Shown here piece by piece: positions 32,874-41,684 of a DNA stretch of 64,000 nt; positions within the stretch are counted from its first letter, which is position 1; each line of letters begins with the position of its first letter. The stretch is from the NCBI GenBank assembly GCA_023954375.1, contig JAMLIC010000031.1:1-64000 (forward strand). Reading direction: 5' to 3'. Source of the DNA: Planctomycetota bacterium (GTDB taxonomy: Bacteria > Planctomycetota > J058). The position numbers were made by a program, and so were the translations under genes. The notes under the pieces were generated by a model, which ran no database searches, was not told where the DNA came from, and saw only the letters and a list, made by a program, of their open reading frames with translations.

Positions 32874-34379
32874 ATGACCCAGCCCGCTGCAGCGCGAGCG
32901 GAGGCCGCCCCGGGCGCGCTCGACCTGGCCGGCCTGCGGCGGCGCGCCCTGGGCAACACGGCGTGGACCGTGTTCAGCCTCGGCACCTCGAACGTCCTGC
33001 GCCTCGCCGGCAACGTCGTGCTCGCCGGGCTCCTCTTCCCCGAGGCGTTCGGCCTCATGGCCATCTGCGGGGTGGTCGTCCAGGGCCTCTGGCTGTTCTC
33101 GGACGTCGGGACCGGCCCGGCGATCGTGCAGAGCGAGCGCGGCGACGACCCCGCCTTCCTCGACACGGCCTGGACGCTCCAGCTCCTGCGCGGGGCGGTC
33201 CTGTGCCTGATCTCCGCCGCGCTCGCCTGGCCCGTCGCCGCCTTCTACGGCGCGAGCGACCCGCTGGCGCGCGACCTCGTCTTCTACCTGCCCGCCGTGG
33301 GCCTCACGGCGGTGCTCGACGGCGGGGCCTCCAGCCGCATGCACTCCTACTCGCGCCACCTGCGCGTGCGCGAGCTGACCTTGCTCGAGCTCCTCTACCA
33401 GGTGAGCGGGCTCGCGGTGATGGTCGCCGTGGCCTGGGTCTACCCGAGCGTCTGGGCGCTCGTCGTGGGGGCCCTGGTCAAGAGCGCGCTCCGGACGGCC
33501 CTCTCGCACCTCGTCCTCGAGGGCCCGCCCAACCGCCTGCGGATCGAGCGCGCCGCGGCGCGCGCCCAGCTCAGGTTCGGCAAGTGGGTCTTCGTGAGCA
33601 CCATGCTCACCTTCCTGGCCTCCCAGTCCGACCGGCTGCTCCTCGGACGGCTCGTGCCGTTCGACCTCCTCGGCGTCTACGGCATGGCCCTGGCGCTCGC
33701 GACCCTGCCGGTGTTCGTGCTCGCGCAGGTGAGCGCGAAGGTGATCTTCCCCGTGCTCAGCCGCCTCGAGCGGGGCCCCCAGCAGACGGCCGAGGCGGCC
33801 CGCGTCCGCGGCCTGCTCGTCGTGTGCGGCGCCGCGCTGGTGGGGGCCCTCTACCCCGCCGGCCCGGCGCTGATCGACCTCCTCTACGACGAGCGCTACG
33901 CCGCCGCCGGCTGGATCCTCCAGGTGCTCCTCGTCGGCGGCTGGTTCCAGCTCCTCGAGGCGCCCAACGCCTCCTTCCTGCTCGCGCGCGGCGAGACGCG
34001 CGGGGTCGCCGTCGGCAACGCCGTGAAGCTCGTGGGGCTCCTCACGCTGCTCCCCCTGGGCTACGCCGCGCACGGCTTCGCCGGCGCCGTCGTCGGGGTC
34101 GCGGTGGCGGACGCCGCCAAGTACCTCGCCAGCGCGGCCCTCGTCCGCCGGCGCGGGCTGCGCCTGCTCCGCGGCGACGCCGTCCTCACGGCCACGGTCG
34201 CGGCGACGTGCGGGCTCGGCGTCGCCGCCGCCGGCGCCGCGCGAGGCGAGGGCGCCGGCGCGCTGGCGACGCTCCTGGTCGCGGCGGCCGCCGGCGGCCT
34301 GCCGTGGGCGGGGTTCGCGCTCCTGGCGTGGCGCCTCGGGCCGCGGCTGCGCGCGTCGACCCGCGCGCCGGCGACGTGA
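32874..34379 (+). CDS. Wzx-like polysaccharide flippase (MOP superfamily)
   Basis: This 501-aa integral membrane protein has about 12 hydrophobic segments and the start of the RfbX/Wzx pattern (LGNTAWTVFSLGTSNVLRLAGNVVLAGLLFP; EAFGLMAICGVVVQGLWLFSDVGTGPAIVQ). The loop LRFGKWVFVSTMLTFLASQSDRLLLGRLV is also typical of polysaccharide exporters in this family. It should flip lipid-linked repeat units across the inner membrane, matching the glycosyltransferases transcribed divergently. ATG 32874 follows GAGAGGGA. Confidence 0.88.
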   Translation: MTQPAAARAEAAPGALDLAGLRRRALGNTAWTVFSLGTSNVLRLAGNVVLAGLLFPEAFGLMAICGVVVQGLWLFSDVGTGPAIVQSERGDDPAFLDTAWTLQLLRGAVLCLISAALAWPVAAFYGASDPLARDLVFYLPAVGLTAVLDGGASSRMHSYSRHLRVRELTLLELLYQVSGLAVMVAVAWVYPSVWALVVGALVKSALRTALSHLVLEGPPNRLRIERAAARAQLRFGKWVFVSTMLTFLASQSDRLLLGRLVPFDLLGVYGMALALATLPVFVLAQVSAKVIFPVLSRLERGPQQTAEAARVRGLLVVCGAALVGALYPAGPALIDLLYDERYAAAGWILQVLLVGGWFQLLEAPNASFLLARGETRGVAVGNAVKLVGLLTLLPLGYAAHGFAGAVVGVAVADAAKYLASAALVRRRGLRLLRGDAVLTATVAATCGLGVAAAGAARGEGAGALATLLVAAAAGGLPWAGFALLAWRLGPRLRASTRAPAT

Positions 34380-34407
34380 CGCCGCAGGCCCTCTCGATCG
34401 ACGATGA

Positions 34408-35561
34408 TCACGGCTGGAACGGTGCGACGGGCGAGGCGAAGGCCCGCGCCGCCTCGGCGAGCGAGGCCAGCCGCGCCTGGACCCGGTCGTTGAAGCTCCC
34501 CTCCGGCCAGCGCCCGTCGGCGTCGCGCGCCCCCGCCGGGCGGCCGCTCAGGACCTCGAGCGCCTCGTCGACGGTCGCGACCGCCCAGACGTGGAAGCGG
34601 CCGGCGGCGGCCGCGTCTACGACGTCCTGGCGCAGCATGAGGTGCTCCAGGTTCGCGCGCGGCAGGACCACGCCCTGCTCCCCCGTGAGGCCGACGGTCC
34701 GGCAGGCGTCGTAGAAGCCCTCCACCTTCTCGTTGCGAAACCTCGCCTGAGCTCCGACAGCGCGCGCGTCACCACCTCCGCCGCGACCTCCACGAGGAGT
34801 CGCCGACCCCGGCTGCGGGCCGCGTGCCCCCACTCGTGGGCCTGCCCGAGGAGCTCGATCATCCGCTCGCGGACGGCGCGCATGTCCGTCCGGACCCGCT
34901 CCTTCTCCTCGTCGGGCAGGCGCTCGAAGGCCTCCCGGGGGACGGGCTCGCCGTCGCGCAGCGGCGTGAGCGAGAAGCCGTCCGCGGTCTCCTCGACCCC
35001 GATCCCGCGGGCGGCGGCCTCCTGCTCCACCTGCTCCATGGCCTCCGAGTGGCGGCGGGCGAGCTCCTCGGCGATCGCCTTCGTGCGCGCGCCGACCTCG
35101 TCGCTGCCGAGGCGCTCGCGCAGCTGCGCTCGCAGCTCCGGCAGCAGCCGCTCCATGGCGTCGCGGAGCGCCGCCCCCCGCCCGGCGGGGAGGGCGAGCG
35201 CGACCGGCGCGTGCCGGGTGGCGAAGCCGTGGACGTAGCACCAGTCGTCCGGCACGGGGTCCGCCGCCGCGCGCGCCTCGAGCAGGTCGCGGACGACGGC
35301 GTGCTTGCCCAGCCCGGTGGGACCGACGGCGAAGATGTTGTAGTCGTGCGCGCGGATGCCGACGCCGAAGCGCAGCGCCTCGAACGCCCGCGCCTGGCCC
35401 GGGAGGTCCGACGCGGGCTCGAGGGCGTCGGTCGCGTCGAAGGGCAGGGCGTCGGGGTCGCAGCGCCGGCGCAGGGCGGCGGGGGCGAGCGGCGTCACGG
35501 GGCCGCCCCGGCCAGGTCCTCGAGGTTCCCGTCCGGGCGAGGTCGACGAGTGCGCGGCCAT
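34408..35561 (-). pseudogene. Remnant of an archaeal/LonB-type ATP-dependent protease (large internal deletion plus frameshift)
   Basis: Two pieces of one Lon-like protease abut. The 5' piece (35561 to about 34745) has the N-terminal region of the COG1067 type: FGVGIRAHDYNIFAVGPTGLGKHAVV with a P-loop-like GPTGLGKH, followed by a helical insert (ARTKAIAEELARRHSEAMEQV). The 3' piece (about 34740 to 34408, another frame) starts RFRNEKVEGFYDACRTVGLTGEQGVVLPRANLEHLMLR and ends with the normal C-terminus. The AAA core remainder and most of the Ser-Lys protease domain are absent, which I estimate as several hundred residues. The junction is near 34740. The gene is therefore almost certainly inactive. 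ATG 35561 has GGAGGG just upstream. Confidence 0.8.
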
Positions 35562-35957
35562 GGTCCCTCCGGTGCGGCGGGCGAGCAAGTCCGCGTCCGC
35601 TCCGAAGTGCCCGGGCGACGTGGGTCGTCATGCCGGCGTGACGCGGCCTGCGCGACCGCCCTCGCCAGCGCCGCCCGTGTGGAGAGCCTGGGGGGGACGG
35701 GACGGACGTCCCCGCGGCGCGCGCGGGTTCGGCCAGCCGGCCAGGTGTCGAACGGCGACGCCGGCGAGCCTCTCCTCGAGGTGGGTCCCTCGGTCGGCGT
35801 CACGTGTGGATGACGACATCCACCGGCGGTCGCCCCCTCTCGCTGCCGCCGCCGCCCGTGGAGACGGGAGCGGCCCACGCAGGGCGCGGGACGGCCGATC
35901 CGGCGCGGCGCCGCCGCGGTCGGGCGGGGGCACGCGCCGTGCGCTGCTGCAGGGGAT
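35562..35957. promoter_or_regulatory. 396-bp non-coding gap with a 7-bp inverted repeat
   Basis: No convincing gene is seen. A perfect inverted repeat GTGGATG-ACGA-CATCCAC (35806-35823), about 135 bp upstream of the histidine kinase gene, could be an operator for a dimeric regulator. No clear promoter was recognised. Confidence 0.35.
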
Positions 35958-37430
35958 ATGGGAGCGACCTCGTGGGTGCTCGGCCGGGGCGGCGCGCGCC
36001 TGAGCGTGCGCGCGCTGATGACGGCCTCGGTCACCGCCGTCGCGGCGCTCGCGCTGGCGCTCCTGGCCGGCGCCCTGTGGACGTCGCGAACGGTCTCCCG
36101 GGCCATGCGAGAGGCCGAGGAGGACGTCTGGGTGCTCGCGGCCGCGCAGCAGGTTGACCTGACCCTCCGGGAGTTCCACCGCCTGGCGAACCTGTGCGTC
36201 GCCACGGGCGAGGTCGAGGTCGAGGCCGCGCGGCGCACCACCGAGGAGGAGCTCGGCGGCGCGCTGGCGCGACTCGGGGTCGTCGCCCAGGGATCGCAGG
36301 AGGCCCGGCTCGCGGCGACCCTGACCGGCCACGTCGACGCCTACCTGCGGGCGCGACGGGCCCTCGAGGCGCGCGGCCTCCCGCTCGACCAGCTCCTCCC
36401 CGCGCTCCGGCCCGCCCTCGAGCGGGTGATCGCCAGCAGCGCGGCCTTCCAGGACGCCATGCGGGCGAACCTCGACGAGACCAACGCCGCGGTCCACGAC
36501 GCGCTCCGGCTCCAGGCGGTCACGGTGGGGGCGACGGCCGCGCTGCTCGTCGCCGGCCTGGCCGCGCTCGGCCTCGGGGTGCGGGCCCTCGTCGTCCGGC
36601 CGCTCCTCGAGCTCCGCGACACGGTGGGCCGCTTCCGGCGCGGCGACGAGGACGTCCGCGCGCCCGCGTGCGCCCTGCGCGAGCCGCACGAGCTCGCGGC
36701 GGGGGTCGACGACATGATCGCCACGATCGTCCAGCAGCGGCGCCGCCAGCTCGAGTTCCTCGCGGGGGTGGCCCACGACCTGCGCACGCCCCTCGCCACC
36801 CTCAAGCTCCAGGTCCAGGCGATCGAGCGGCAGGGGGCCCCGGTCACGCCGGAGCGCCTGCGCCTGCTCGACCGGCAGCTCGACCGGCTCTCTCGCATGA
36901 TCGGCGACCTCCTCGACGCCACCCGGATCGAGGCCGGGCAGCTGGAGCTGGCGCCCGCAGACGTAGACCTCCGGCAGGTCGCCCGGGCCGTCGTCGAGCT
37001 GTACGGGCCGACGACGCAGACGCACCAGGTCACCCTCAGCTGCCCCGACGACGCGGTCCTCGTCCGCGGCGACGCGCTGCGGCTGGAGCAGGTCGTGAGC
37101 AACCTGGTCAGCAACGCGATCAAGTACGCCCCGGGCGGCGGCCCGGTCGAGGTGCGCGTGTCCGCGCTCGAGGAGGAGGCGGAGCTGAGCGTCTCGGACC
37201 ACGGCGTCGGGATCCCGCCGGGGGAGCTCGAGGAGGTGTTCGTCCCCTTCCGCCGCCGCGAGGCCGCCGCGGCGGTGGCGGCAGGCGCCGGCCTCGGCCT
37301 CTCGATCGTCCGGCGGATCGTCGCCGCCCACGGCGGGCGGGTCGAGGTGGAGAGCGCGCCGGGTCGCGGCTCGACCTTCCGCGTGCGCCTGCCGCACCTC
37401 CCCGCTCCGGGCGAGGGGCCCACCGCGTGA
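35958..37430 (+). CDS. Membrane sensor histidine kinase
   Basis: The 490-aa protein has a TM near residues 20-42, an extracytoplasmic helical sensor of about 130 residues and a second TM near 178-200 (AVTVGATAALLVAGLAALGLGV). A HAMP-like linker follows, then the HisKA phosphoacceptor (His273 in GVAHDLRTPLATL) and an HATPase domain with NLVSNAIKYAPGG (N box), DHGVGIP (G1) and AGLGLSIVRRIV (G2). It should autophosphorylate and pass phosphate to the receiver encoded next, whose GTG overlaps its stop by 4 bases. The sensed signal is unknown; the helical sensor is like chemotaxis-type four-helix bundles. Confidence 0.92.
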   Translation: MGATSWVLGRGGARLSVRALMTASVTAVAALALALLAGALWTSRTVSRAMREAEEDVWVLAAAQQVDLTLREFHRLANLCVATGEVEVEAARRTTEEELGGALARLGVVAQGSQEARLAATLTGHVDAYLRARRALEARGLPLDQLLPALRPALERVIASSAAFQDAMRANLDETNAAVHDALRLQAVTVGATAALLVAGLAALGLGVRALVVRPLLELRDTVGRFRRGDEDVRAPACALREPHELAAGVDDMIATIVQQRRRQLEFLAGVAHDLRTPLATLKLQVQAIERQGAPVTPERLRLLDRQLDRLSRMIGDLLDATRIEAGQLELAPADVDLRQVARAVVELYGPTTQTHQVTLSCPDDAVLVRGDALRLEQVVSNLVSNAIKYAPGGGPVEVRVSALEEEAELSVSDHGVGIPPGELEEVFVPFRRREAAAAVAAGAGLGLSIVRRIVAAHGGRVEVESAPGRGSTFRVRLPHLPAPGEGPTA

Positions 37431-37822
37431 GCCACGGGGCGACCGTGCTCGTCGTCGACGACGACGACGACCTGGCGGGGGTCGTCTGCGAGGTCCTCGC
37501 GGCCGAGGGCTTCACCGTGCGCCGCGCGCGCGACGGCGCGGACGGGCTGCGCCTGCTCGAGTCGGCGCTCCCCGAGGTGGTGCTCATGGACGTCGAGATG
37601 CCGCAGCTGACCGGCCCCGAGCTCTCCTACCGCATGCTCGTGCGCGACCTCGGCATGGACGCCGTGCCGGTGGTCCTCGTCTCGGGCGTGGCCGACCTCG
37701 CCGAGGTGGCCCGCCGCGTCGGGACGCCCTACCACCTCGCCAAGCCGTACGACCTCGACGAGCTCCTGACGCTGCTCCGGCGCGCGCTCGACGAGCGGCG
37801 CGCGCCCAACCCCCCGGCGTGA
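37427..37822 (+). CDS. Single-domain response regulator
   Basis: This 131-aa stand-alone receiver domain has the acidic pair in VLVVDDDDDL (residues 7-16), phosphoacceptor Asp55 (VVLMDVEMPQLTG), the conserved Ser in VVLVSGVAD and Lys in YHLAKPYDLDEL. No output domain follows, so it must act by protein contact. It is translationally coupled to the kinase gene. Confidence 0.92.
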   Translation: MSHGATVLVVDDDDDLAGVVCEVLAAEGFTVRRARDGADGLRLLESALPEVVLMDVEMPQLTGPELSYRMLVRDLGMDAVPVVLVSGVADLAEVARRVGTPYHLAKPYDLDELLTLLRRALDERRAPNPPA

Positions 37823-37827
37823 GGAGC

Positions 37828-37944
37828 AGCCGTCCGGGCTGACCCCTGTGCCCGGCGGGTGACGGCTCGCCCGCCCTGTCGAGAGCCGGTGGAGAACCGG
37901 CGCAAGGCGAACGCCTCCGTCGCGGAGGGCGGCCAGCCGTCACC
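37828..37944 (+). ncRNA. Candidate structured RNA with two mutually exclusive closing stems
   Basis: GGTGACGGCT (37858-37867) pairs perfectly over 10 bp with AGCCGTCACC (37935-37944). Inside are hairpins GCCGGT/ACCGGC, GGC-GAAC-GCC and CTCCG-TCG-CGGAG. The same GACGGCT can instead pair with AGCCGTC at 37828-37834, which gives two exclusive folds, as in attenuators. It begins 6 nt after the response-regulator stop and ends about 80 nt before a small ORF. No known riboswitch consensus fits well. Whether it is transcribed is unknown. Confidence 0.4.
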
Positions 37945-38025
37945 GTGAGGGCCGTGTGGCATCATTCGCCCTTGACCGGCGCCTGGTCACCAGTGTATTC
38001 CTCCCGGCGGGTCGGGGAGGTGGTC

Positions 38026-38277
38026 ATGGTCGTCCGTCGCAGGGTGGCTCGCTGGACCGTCGGCTGGCGGAGGGTGCCCAGGAGGCGGTCCAGGCCGACG
38101 GAGTGTCGCCTGTTCGAGGAGGCCCTCGCGTGGTGTCACGGCGGCCACGCGCAGGTCACCTGGGCGGCCAGCACTGGTTGCAAGATCCTCCTTCCGGGGG
38201 CGCCTCCCGTGGTCGGCGAGGGCCGCAGCTTCGTCGAGGCGTACCTGGCCTGCCGGCGGGCGCTCGAGCGTCGCTGA
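38026..38277 (+). CDS. Small basic protein of unknown function
   Basis: This 83-aa ORF starts at an ATG with GGGGAGG 6 nt upstream. The first 30 residues are Arg-rich (VVRRRVARWTVGWRRVPRRR) and the rest is compact (CRLFEEALAWCHGGHAQVTW; GEGRSFVEAYLACRRAL), with four Cys and two His residues. I do not recognise it. The good ribosome site and the preceding candidate structured RNA support a real gene. Confidence 0.5.
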   Translation: MVVRRRVARWTVGWRRVPRRRSRPTECRLFEEALAWCHGGHAQVTWAASTGCKILLPGAPPVVGEGRSFVEAYLACRRALERR

Positions 38278-38342
38278 CGGCACGGATCGCGGGTCGTCGG
38301 GCGCCCGCGGCGAGGACGCCGCGGGCGCGGCGCCGCGTGCGG

Positions 38343-38567
38343 TCAGGCGACCTCGCGCAGGCGCACGCGGGTGCCGCGACGGCCACGCTCGTGGCGGATC
38401 AGCCGCTGCGCGTACTCGGAGTGCTCGAGGCAGTGGCTCCGGTCGACCCCCCTGGGCAGGCGTCGGTCGCAGACGCAGCAGCGGGGGGCCGGGCCGGCCG
38501 CGCGGGCGGCGTCCTCGAGCTCCTTCACCTTCTCCAGCCGCACGTCTCGCACGCTCGTCCCGTCCAT
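38343..38567 (-). CDS. Small zinc-finger-like protein
   Basis: The 74-aa product has CCVCDRRLPRGVDRSHC followed by LEH, a Cys/His pattern able to bind one zinc ion, flanked by a charged helix (RLEKVKELEDAARAAG) and a basic tail. GAGGAGG lies 6 nt before the ATG at 38567. The function is unknown. It lies downstream of glgA on the same strand, beyond a hairpin. Confidence 0.6.
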   Translation of the reverse strand: MDGTSVRDVRLEKVKELEDAARAAGPAPRCCVCDRRLPRGVDRSHCLEHSEYAQRLIRHERGRRGTRVRLREVA

Positions 38568-38646
38568 GTGGGGCCTCCTCTGTCCCCGCAGCCCCGAGCA
38601 CGCGCCGGGCCAGCGCATGCGCCTGTCGCACGTCGACCCCGTCATG

Positions 38647-38680
38647 GCCCCGGGACGCCCCCGCGGAGCGGGTCCCGGGC
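38647..38680. terminator. Hairpin downstream of glgA
   Basis: CCCGGGAC (38649-38656) pairs with GTCCCGGG (38672-38679), and CCGC/GCGG with a GGA loop lies inside. There is no T-run. It is 16 bp past the glgA stop, so it may end that transcript. The core resembles the 23-bp hairpin of the cloverleaf element at 25.4 kb. Confidence 0.45.
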
Positions 38681-38696
38681 ACGAGACGGCCGCCGC

Positions 38697-40226
38697 TCAG
38701 GCCGACGCGAGGGCGACCTGGCGCCGCAGCGAGCGGCTCCACGCCTGCGGCGCGCGCGGGGCGCGGACGGTCCGGGGCGCCGGCCGACCGAGCGCGAGGC
38801 CGTAGAGGCGCGAGTACTCGCGCGCGCTCCGGGCCCACGAGTGGTCCTGCCGCATGCCCTCGGCCACGAGGTCCGTCCAGCCGCTCGTGGCGCGCGCCCG
38901 CAGCGCCCGGCTGACGGCCTCGAGGAGACCGTCCGGGGTGGCCTCGCGGAAGGAGAAGCCGGTCGCGCGCCGCGCCCCGGCGTCGTCGGGGTCGACGACC
39001 GTGTCGGCGAGCCCGCCCGTGCGGCGGACCACCGGCACGGCGCCATAGCGCAGCGCGTAGAGCTGGACGAGCCCGCAGGGCTCGAAGCGCGACGGCATGA
39101 GGCACACGTCCGCGCCGGCGAGCACCTGGTGCGCGAGGTCCTCCGAGTAGCCGACGACCGCGGCGACGCGCCCGGGCGCGGCGGCCTGCGCCGCCCGCAG
39201 GGCGTCGGCCAGGCGCGCGTCCCCCGTGCCATGCACGACGACCTGCGCCTGCGAGCGGAGCAGCGCCGGCAGCGAGCCGAGCAGGAGGTCGACCCCCTTC
39301 TGCTCCACGAGCCGCCCGACGAACGCGAGCAGCGGGGCGCGGGCGTCCTCGACGAGCCCCAGCGCCCGCTGGAGCGCGCGCTTGTTCTCGGCCTTGCCCT
39401 CGAGGGCGCGGGCGTCGAAGGGACGGACGAGCGCCGGGTCCCGCGCCGGGTCCCAGGCGTCCACGTCGATCCCGTTGAGGATCCCGGCCAGGCGCTCGCG
39501 CCGGTGGCGCAGCAGCCCGTCGAGGCCGCAGCCCGCCTGAGGCGTGCAGATCTCGACGGCGTAGGTGGGGCTCACGGCCGTGACCCGGTCCGCGAAGGCC
39601 AGCCCGCCCTTCATGAACGACAGGCGGCCGTGGAACTCGAGGCCGTCGAGCGACCACAGGTCGCGCGGCAGCCCCAGCTCGCCCAGCGCCCCCTGCTCGA
39701 ACAGGCCCTGGTAGGCGAGGTTGTGGATCGTGAACACGGTCGCCGGGCGGCGCGGCTCCCGGGCGAGCAAGGCGGGGACGAGGCCCGTGTGCCAGTCGTG
39801 CGCGTGCACGACGTCGGCGCGCCAGGCCACGTCGGCGCGGCCGAGGGCCACGCGCACGACGGCGCGGGCGAACGTGGCGAAGCGGCGCGCATTGTCGGCC
39901 CAGTCGCGACCCGAGAAGTCGGCGTAGGGCCCGCCGGGGCGGTCGAACGCCTCCGGCGCGTCGACGAGGTAGACGGGGACGCCGCCCAGGCGCCCGAGGC
40001 GGATCGTCACGGGGCCGTGGTGGCCCGCGACGCGCAGGGCCGCGACCGTCCGCAGGTCGGGCAGCCCGGCGATCGCCGCCGGGTAGGCGGGCAGGATCAG
40101 CCGCGCGTCGACGCCCGCTCGCCGGAGGGCCCCGGGCAGGCTGCCGCACACGTCCCCCAGCCCGCCGGTCTTCACGAGCGGTTGCGCCTCGGCGGCGGCG
40201 AACAGGACGCGTGGGGGGGTGGGCAT
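38697..40226 (-). CDS. glgA: Glycogen synthase GlgA
   Basis: This 509-aa GT5 enzyme elongates alpha-1,4-glucan from ADP-glucose in the cytoplasm. The ADP-glucose loop KTGGLGDV is at residues 19-26 and HAHDWHTGLVPAL follows near 142. TVFTIHNLAYQG and AVSPTYAVEICTPQAG are also present, as is the C-domain donor site SRFEPCGLVQLYALRYGAVPVV. Length is as in bacterial GlgA. ATG 40226 is used because it yields the conserved N-terminus (PRVLFAAAEAQPLVKTGG); the ORF extends further upstream without conservation. No other glycogen gene is adjacent. Confidence 0.93.
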   Translation of the reverse strand: MPTPPRVLFAAAEAQPLVKTGGLGDVCGSLPGALRRAGVDARLILPAYPAAIAGLPDLRTVAALRVAGHHGPVTIRLGRLGGVPVYLVDAPEAFDRPGGPYADFSGRDWADNARRFATFARAVVRVALGRADVAWRADVVHAHDWHTGLVPALLAREPRRPATVFTIHNLAYQGLFEQGALGELGLPRDLWSLDGLEFHGRLSFMKGGLAFADRVTAVSPTYAVEICTPQAGCGLDGLLRHRRERLAGILNGIDVDAWDPARDPALVRPFDARALEGKAENKRALQRALGLVEDARAPLLAFVGRLVEQKGVDLLLGSLPALLRSQAQVVVHGTGDARLADALRAAQAAAPGRVAAVVGYSEDLAHQVLAGADVCLMPSRFEPCGLVQLYALRYGAVPVVRRTGGLADTVVDPDDAGARRATGFSFREATPDGLLEAVSRALRARATSGWTDLVAEGMRQDHSWARSAREYSRLYGLALGRPAPRTVRAPRAPQAWSRSLRRQVALASA

Positions 40227-40428
40227 GGGCGGCTCCGATCTCGACGGCCGCGCCGGCGTCGCAATCGGAGGGCCCGAAGGCGGGCGTGCCTGGTCCTCGA
40301 CTTGGAGCCGGGGAGGCGTCACGTCTGCGGGACCACGCGGCGCTCGTCTCGCGCCCGCGACACCTCGCTCGTGCGGTGACACGCTGCGCCGTCCGGTCAG
40401 GAGCGACCGGAAGTCGCCCACGGCCCGG

Positions 40429-41583
40429 TCAGGCCGGCGGGAACTCCAGCCGGAAGGTCGTCCCCTCGCCCTCGGCGGTCGTGACGCCGATCGTCCCGCG
40501 GTGGCGCTGCACGAACGCGTAGACGTTGGCGAGCCCCAGGCCGGTCCCGCGCTCCCCCTTGGTGCTGAAGAACGGCTCGAACAGCCGCGCGCGCTGCCCC
40601 TCCGGAATCCCGGGCCCGGCGTCGCTGACCTCCAGCCAGGCGCGCCCCGCCGCGTCCGTGCCGCCGCGGAGGTCGACGACGCCGCCGCCCGGCTGCGCCT
40701 CGATCGCGTTGACGACCAGGTTCACGAGCCCCGACGTCAGGTCGGAGGGGCTGACCACGATCGGCGGCAGCGCCCCGAGGTCCAGGCGCACCTCGACCTG
40801 GCGCTCGCGCCCCCGCGCGACGCACATGTCGAACGCGTCGCGGACCGCCGGCGCCGGGTCGACCGCCACGTGGCCCGCCTCGGGCGCCTGGCGGGCGAAC
40901 CGGCGCAGGCGGTCGAGCATGCCCGTGCCGACCTGCAGGTAGCGCGACATCCGCGCCGCCGCCTTGCCCGCCCGCTCGGTCGGCGGGTTCGCCTTCAGGT
41001 TCTCCACGTCGGCGACCAGCGGCGCGAGGACGTTCGACATGTCGTGGGCGATCCCGGCCGCCATGTGGCCGAGCGCGCCGAGCTTCTCGGCCCGGCCGAG
41101 GGCCTCGCGCGCGGCGCGCAGCTCGGCGTTCGAGCGCCGCAGGTCGTGGAGCTGCGCCGTCGTGCGCTGGGCCACGGCCGCGAGGTCCACCAGCCCCTGC
41201 GCGAGCTCGCGCCGGGCGGCGCCGTCGAACGCGCCCGCGTCGCGGAAGGCGAGCACGAGGGCCCCGAACAGGTCGCCGCCGCTGACCATGGGCAGCACGT
41301 GCACGGCCCCGGGGCGCTCGTCGAGCGCGGCCTCCACGCGGGCGGCGAGCTCGGGGCCGAGCGCCTCGACCTCGAGCGCGGCGGCGGCGTCGGGGAGGTT
41401 GCGCCCCGCGGCCAGGCGGACGGCGCCCTCGTCGGTGACCAGGAAGACGCCCGCCGCCGCGGCGCCGAGCTCCGCGACCGCGGCGTCGGCGAGCGCGCGC
41501 AGGGCGCCCTCGGGCTCGAGCGCCTCCGAGACGACGCGCGCGAAGCGGACGAGGACGCCGACCGGTGAGCCGGGCAGGGTCAT
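40429..41583 (-). CDS. GAF-domain sensor histidine kinase
   Basis: The 384-aa protein has an N-terminal GAF-like domain (LRALADAAVAELGAAAAGVFLVTDEGAVRLAAG; residues about 15-140), a short coiled coil, then HisKA (GHMAAGIAHDMSNVLAPL) and HATPase motifs (NLVVNAIEAQPGG, DAGPGIP, GTGLGLANVYAFV). There is no TM, so it is cytosolic. It is divergent from the stressosome operon and may feed into it. ATG 41583 is preferred because TTGACT and AAGACG boxes with 17-bp spacing end 6 nt before it, as for a leaderless mRNA, and the upstream TTG at 41613 adds only non-conserved residues. Confidence 0.88.
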   Translation of the reverse strand: MTLPGSPVGVLVRFARVVSEALEPEGALRALADAAVAELGAAAAGVFLVTDEGAVRLAAGRNLPDAAAALEVEALGPELAARVEAALDERPGAVHVLPMVSGGDLFGALVLAFRDAGAFDGAARRELAQGLVDLAAVAQRTTAQLHDLRRSNAELRAAREALGRAEKLGALGHMAAGIAHDMSNVLAPLVADVENLKANPPTERAGKAAARMSRYLQVGTGMLDRLRRFARQAPEAGHVAVDPAPAVRDAFDMCVARGRERQVEVRLDLGALPPIVVSPSDLTSGLVNLVVNAIEAQPGGGVVDLRGGTDAAGRAWLEVSDAGPGIPEGQRARLFEPFFSTKGERGTGLGLANVYAFVQRHRGTIGVTTAEGEGTTFRLEFPPA

Positions 41584-41589
41584 GGTGAC

Positions 41590-41618
41590 CGTCTTGCCAT
41601 GAGTCCCGCGCAAGTCAA
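41590..41618 (-). promoter_or_regulatory. Candidate leaderless promoter of the GAF kinase gene
   Basis: On the minus strand TTGACT (41618-41613) and AAGACG (41595-41590) are 17 bp apart; the ATG begins 6 nt after the -10 box, with no ribosome site. Confidence 0.35.
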
Positions 41619-41633
41619 CGCGCGCCGGTCGGG

Positions 41634-41662
41634 TTCCCCGCGGCCGGCGCGAGGAGTAACCT
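41634..41662 (+). promoter_or_regulatory. Candidate stressosome operon promoter
   Basis: TTCCCC (41634-41639) and TAACCT (41657-41662) with 17-bp spacing. The leader then carries GGGGGAGG directly before the rsbR GTG at 41685. Confidence 0.35.
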
Positions 41663-41684
41663 GGCCCGGTCAGGGGGAGGACCG

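Noticed and set aside
37858..37944. Cobalamin, glycine or c-di-GMP riboswitch
   Set aside because: Only partial resemblance of the GCCGGTG/ACCGGC core; the B12 box and the conserved loops of the others are missing.
41584..41613. Upstream TTG start of the GAF histidine kinase
   Set aside because: Adds ten non-conserved residues and conflicts with the promoter boxes ending just before the ATG at 41583.
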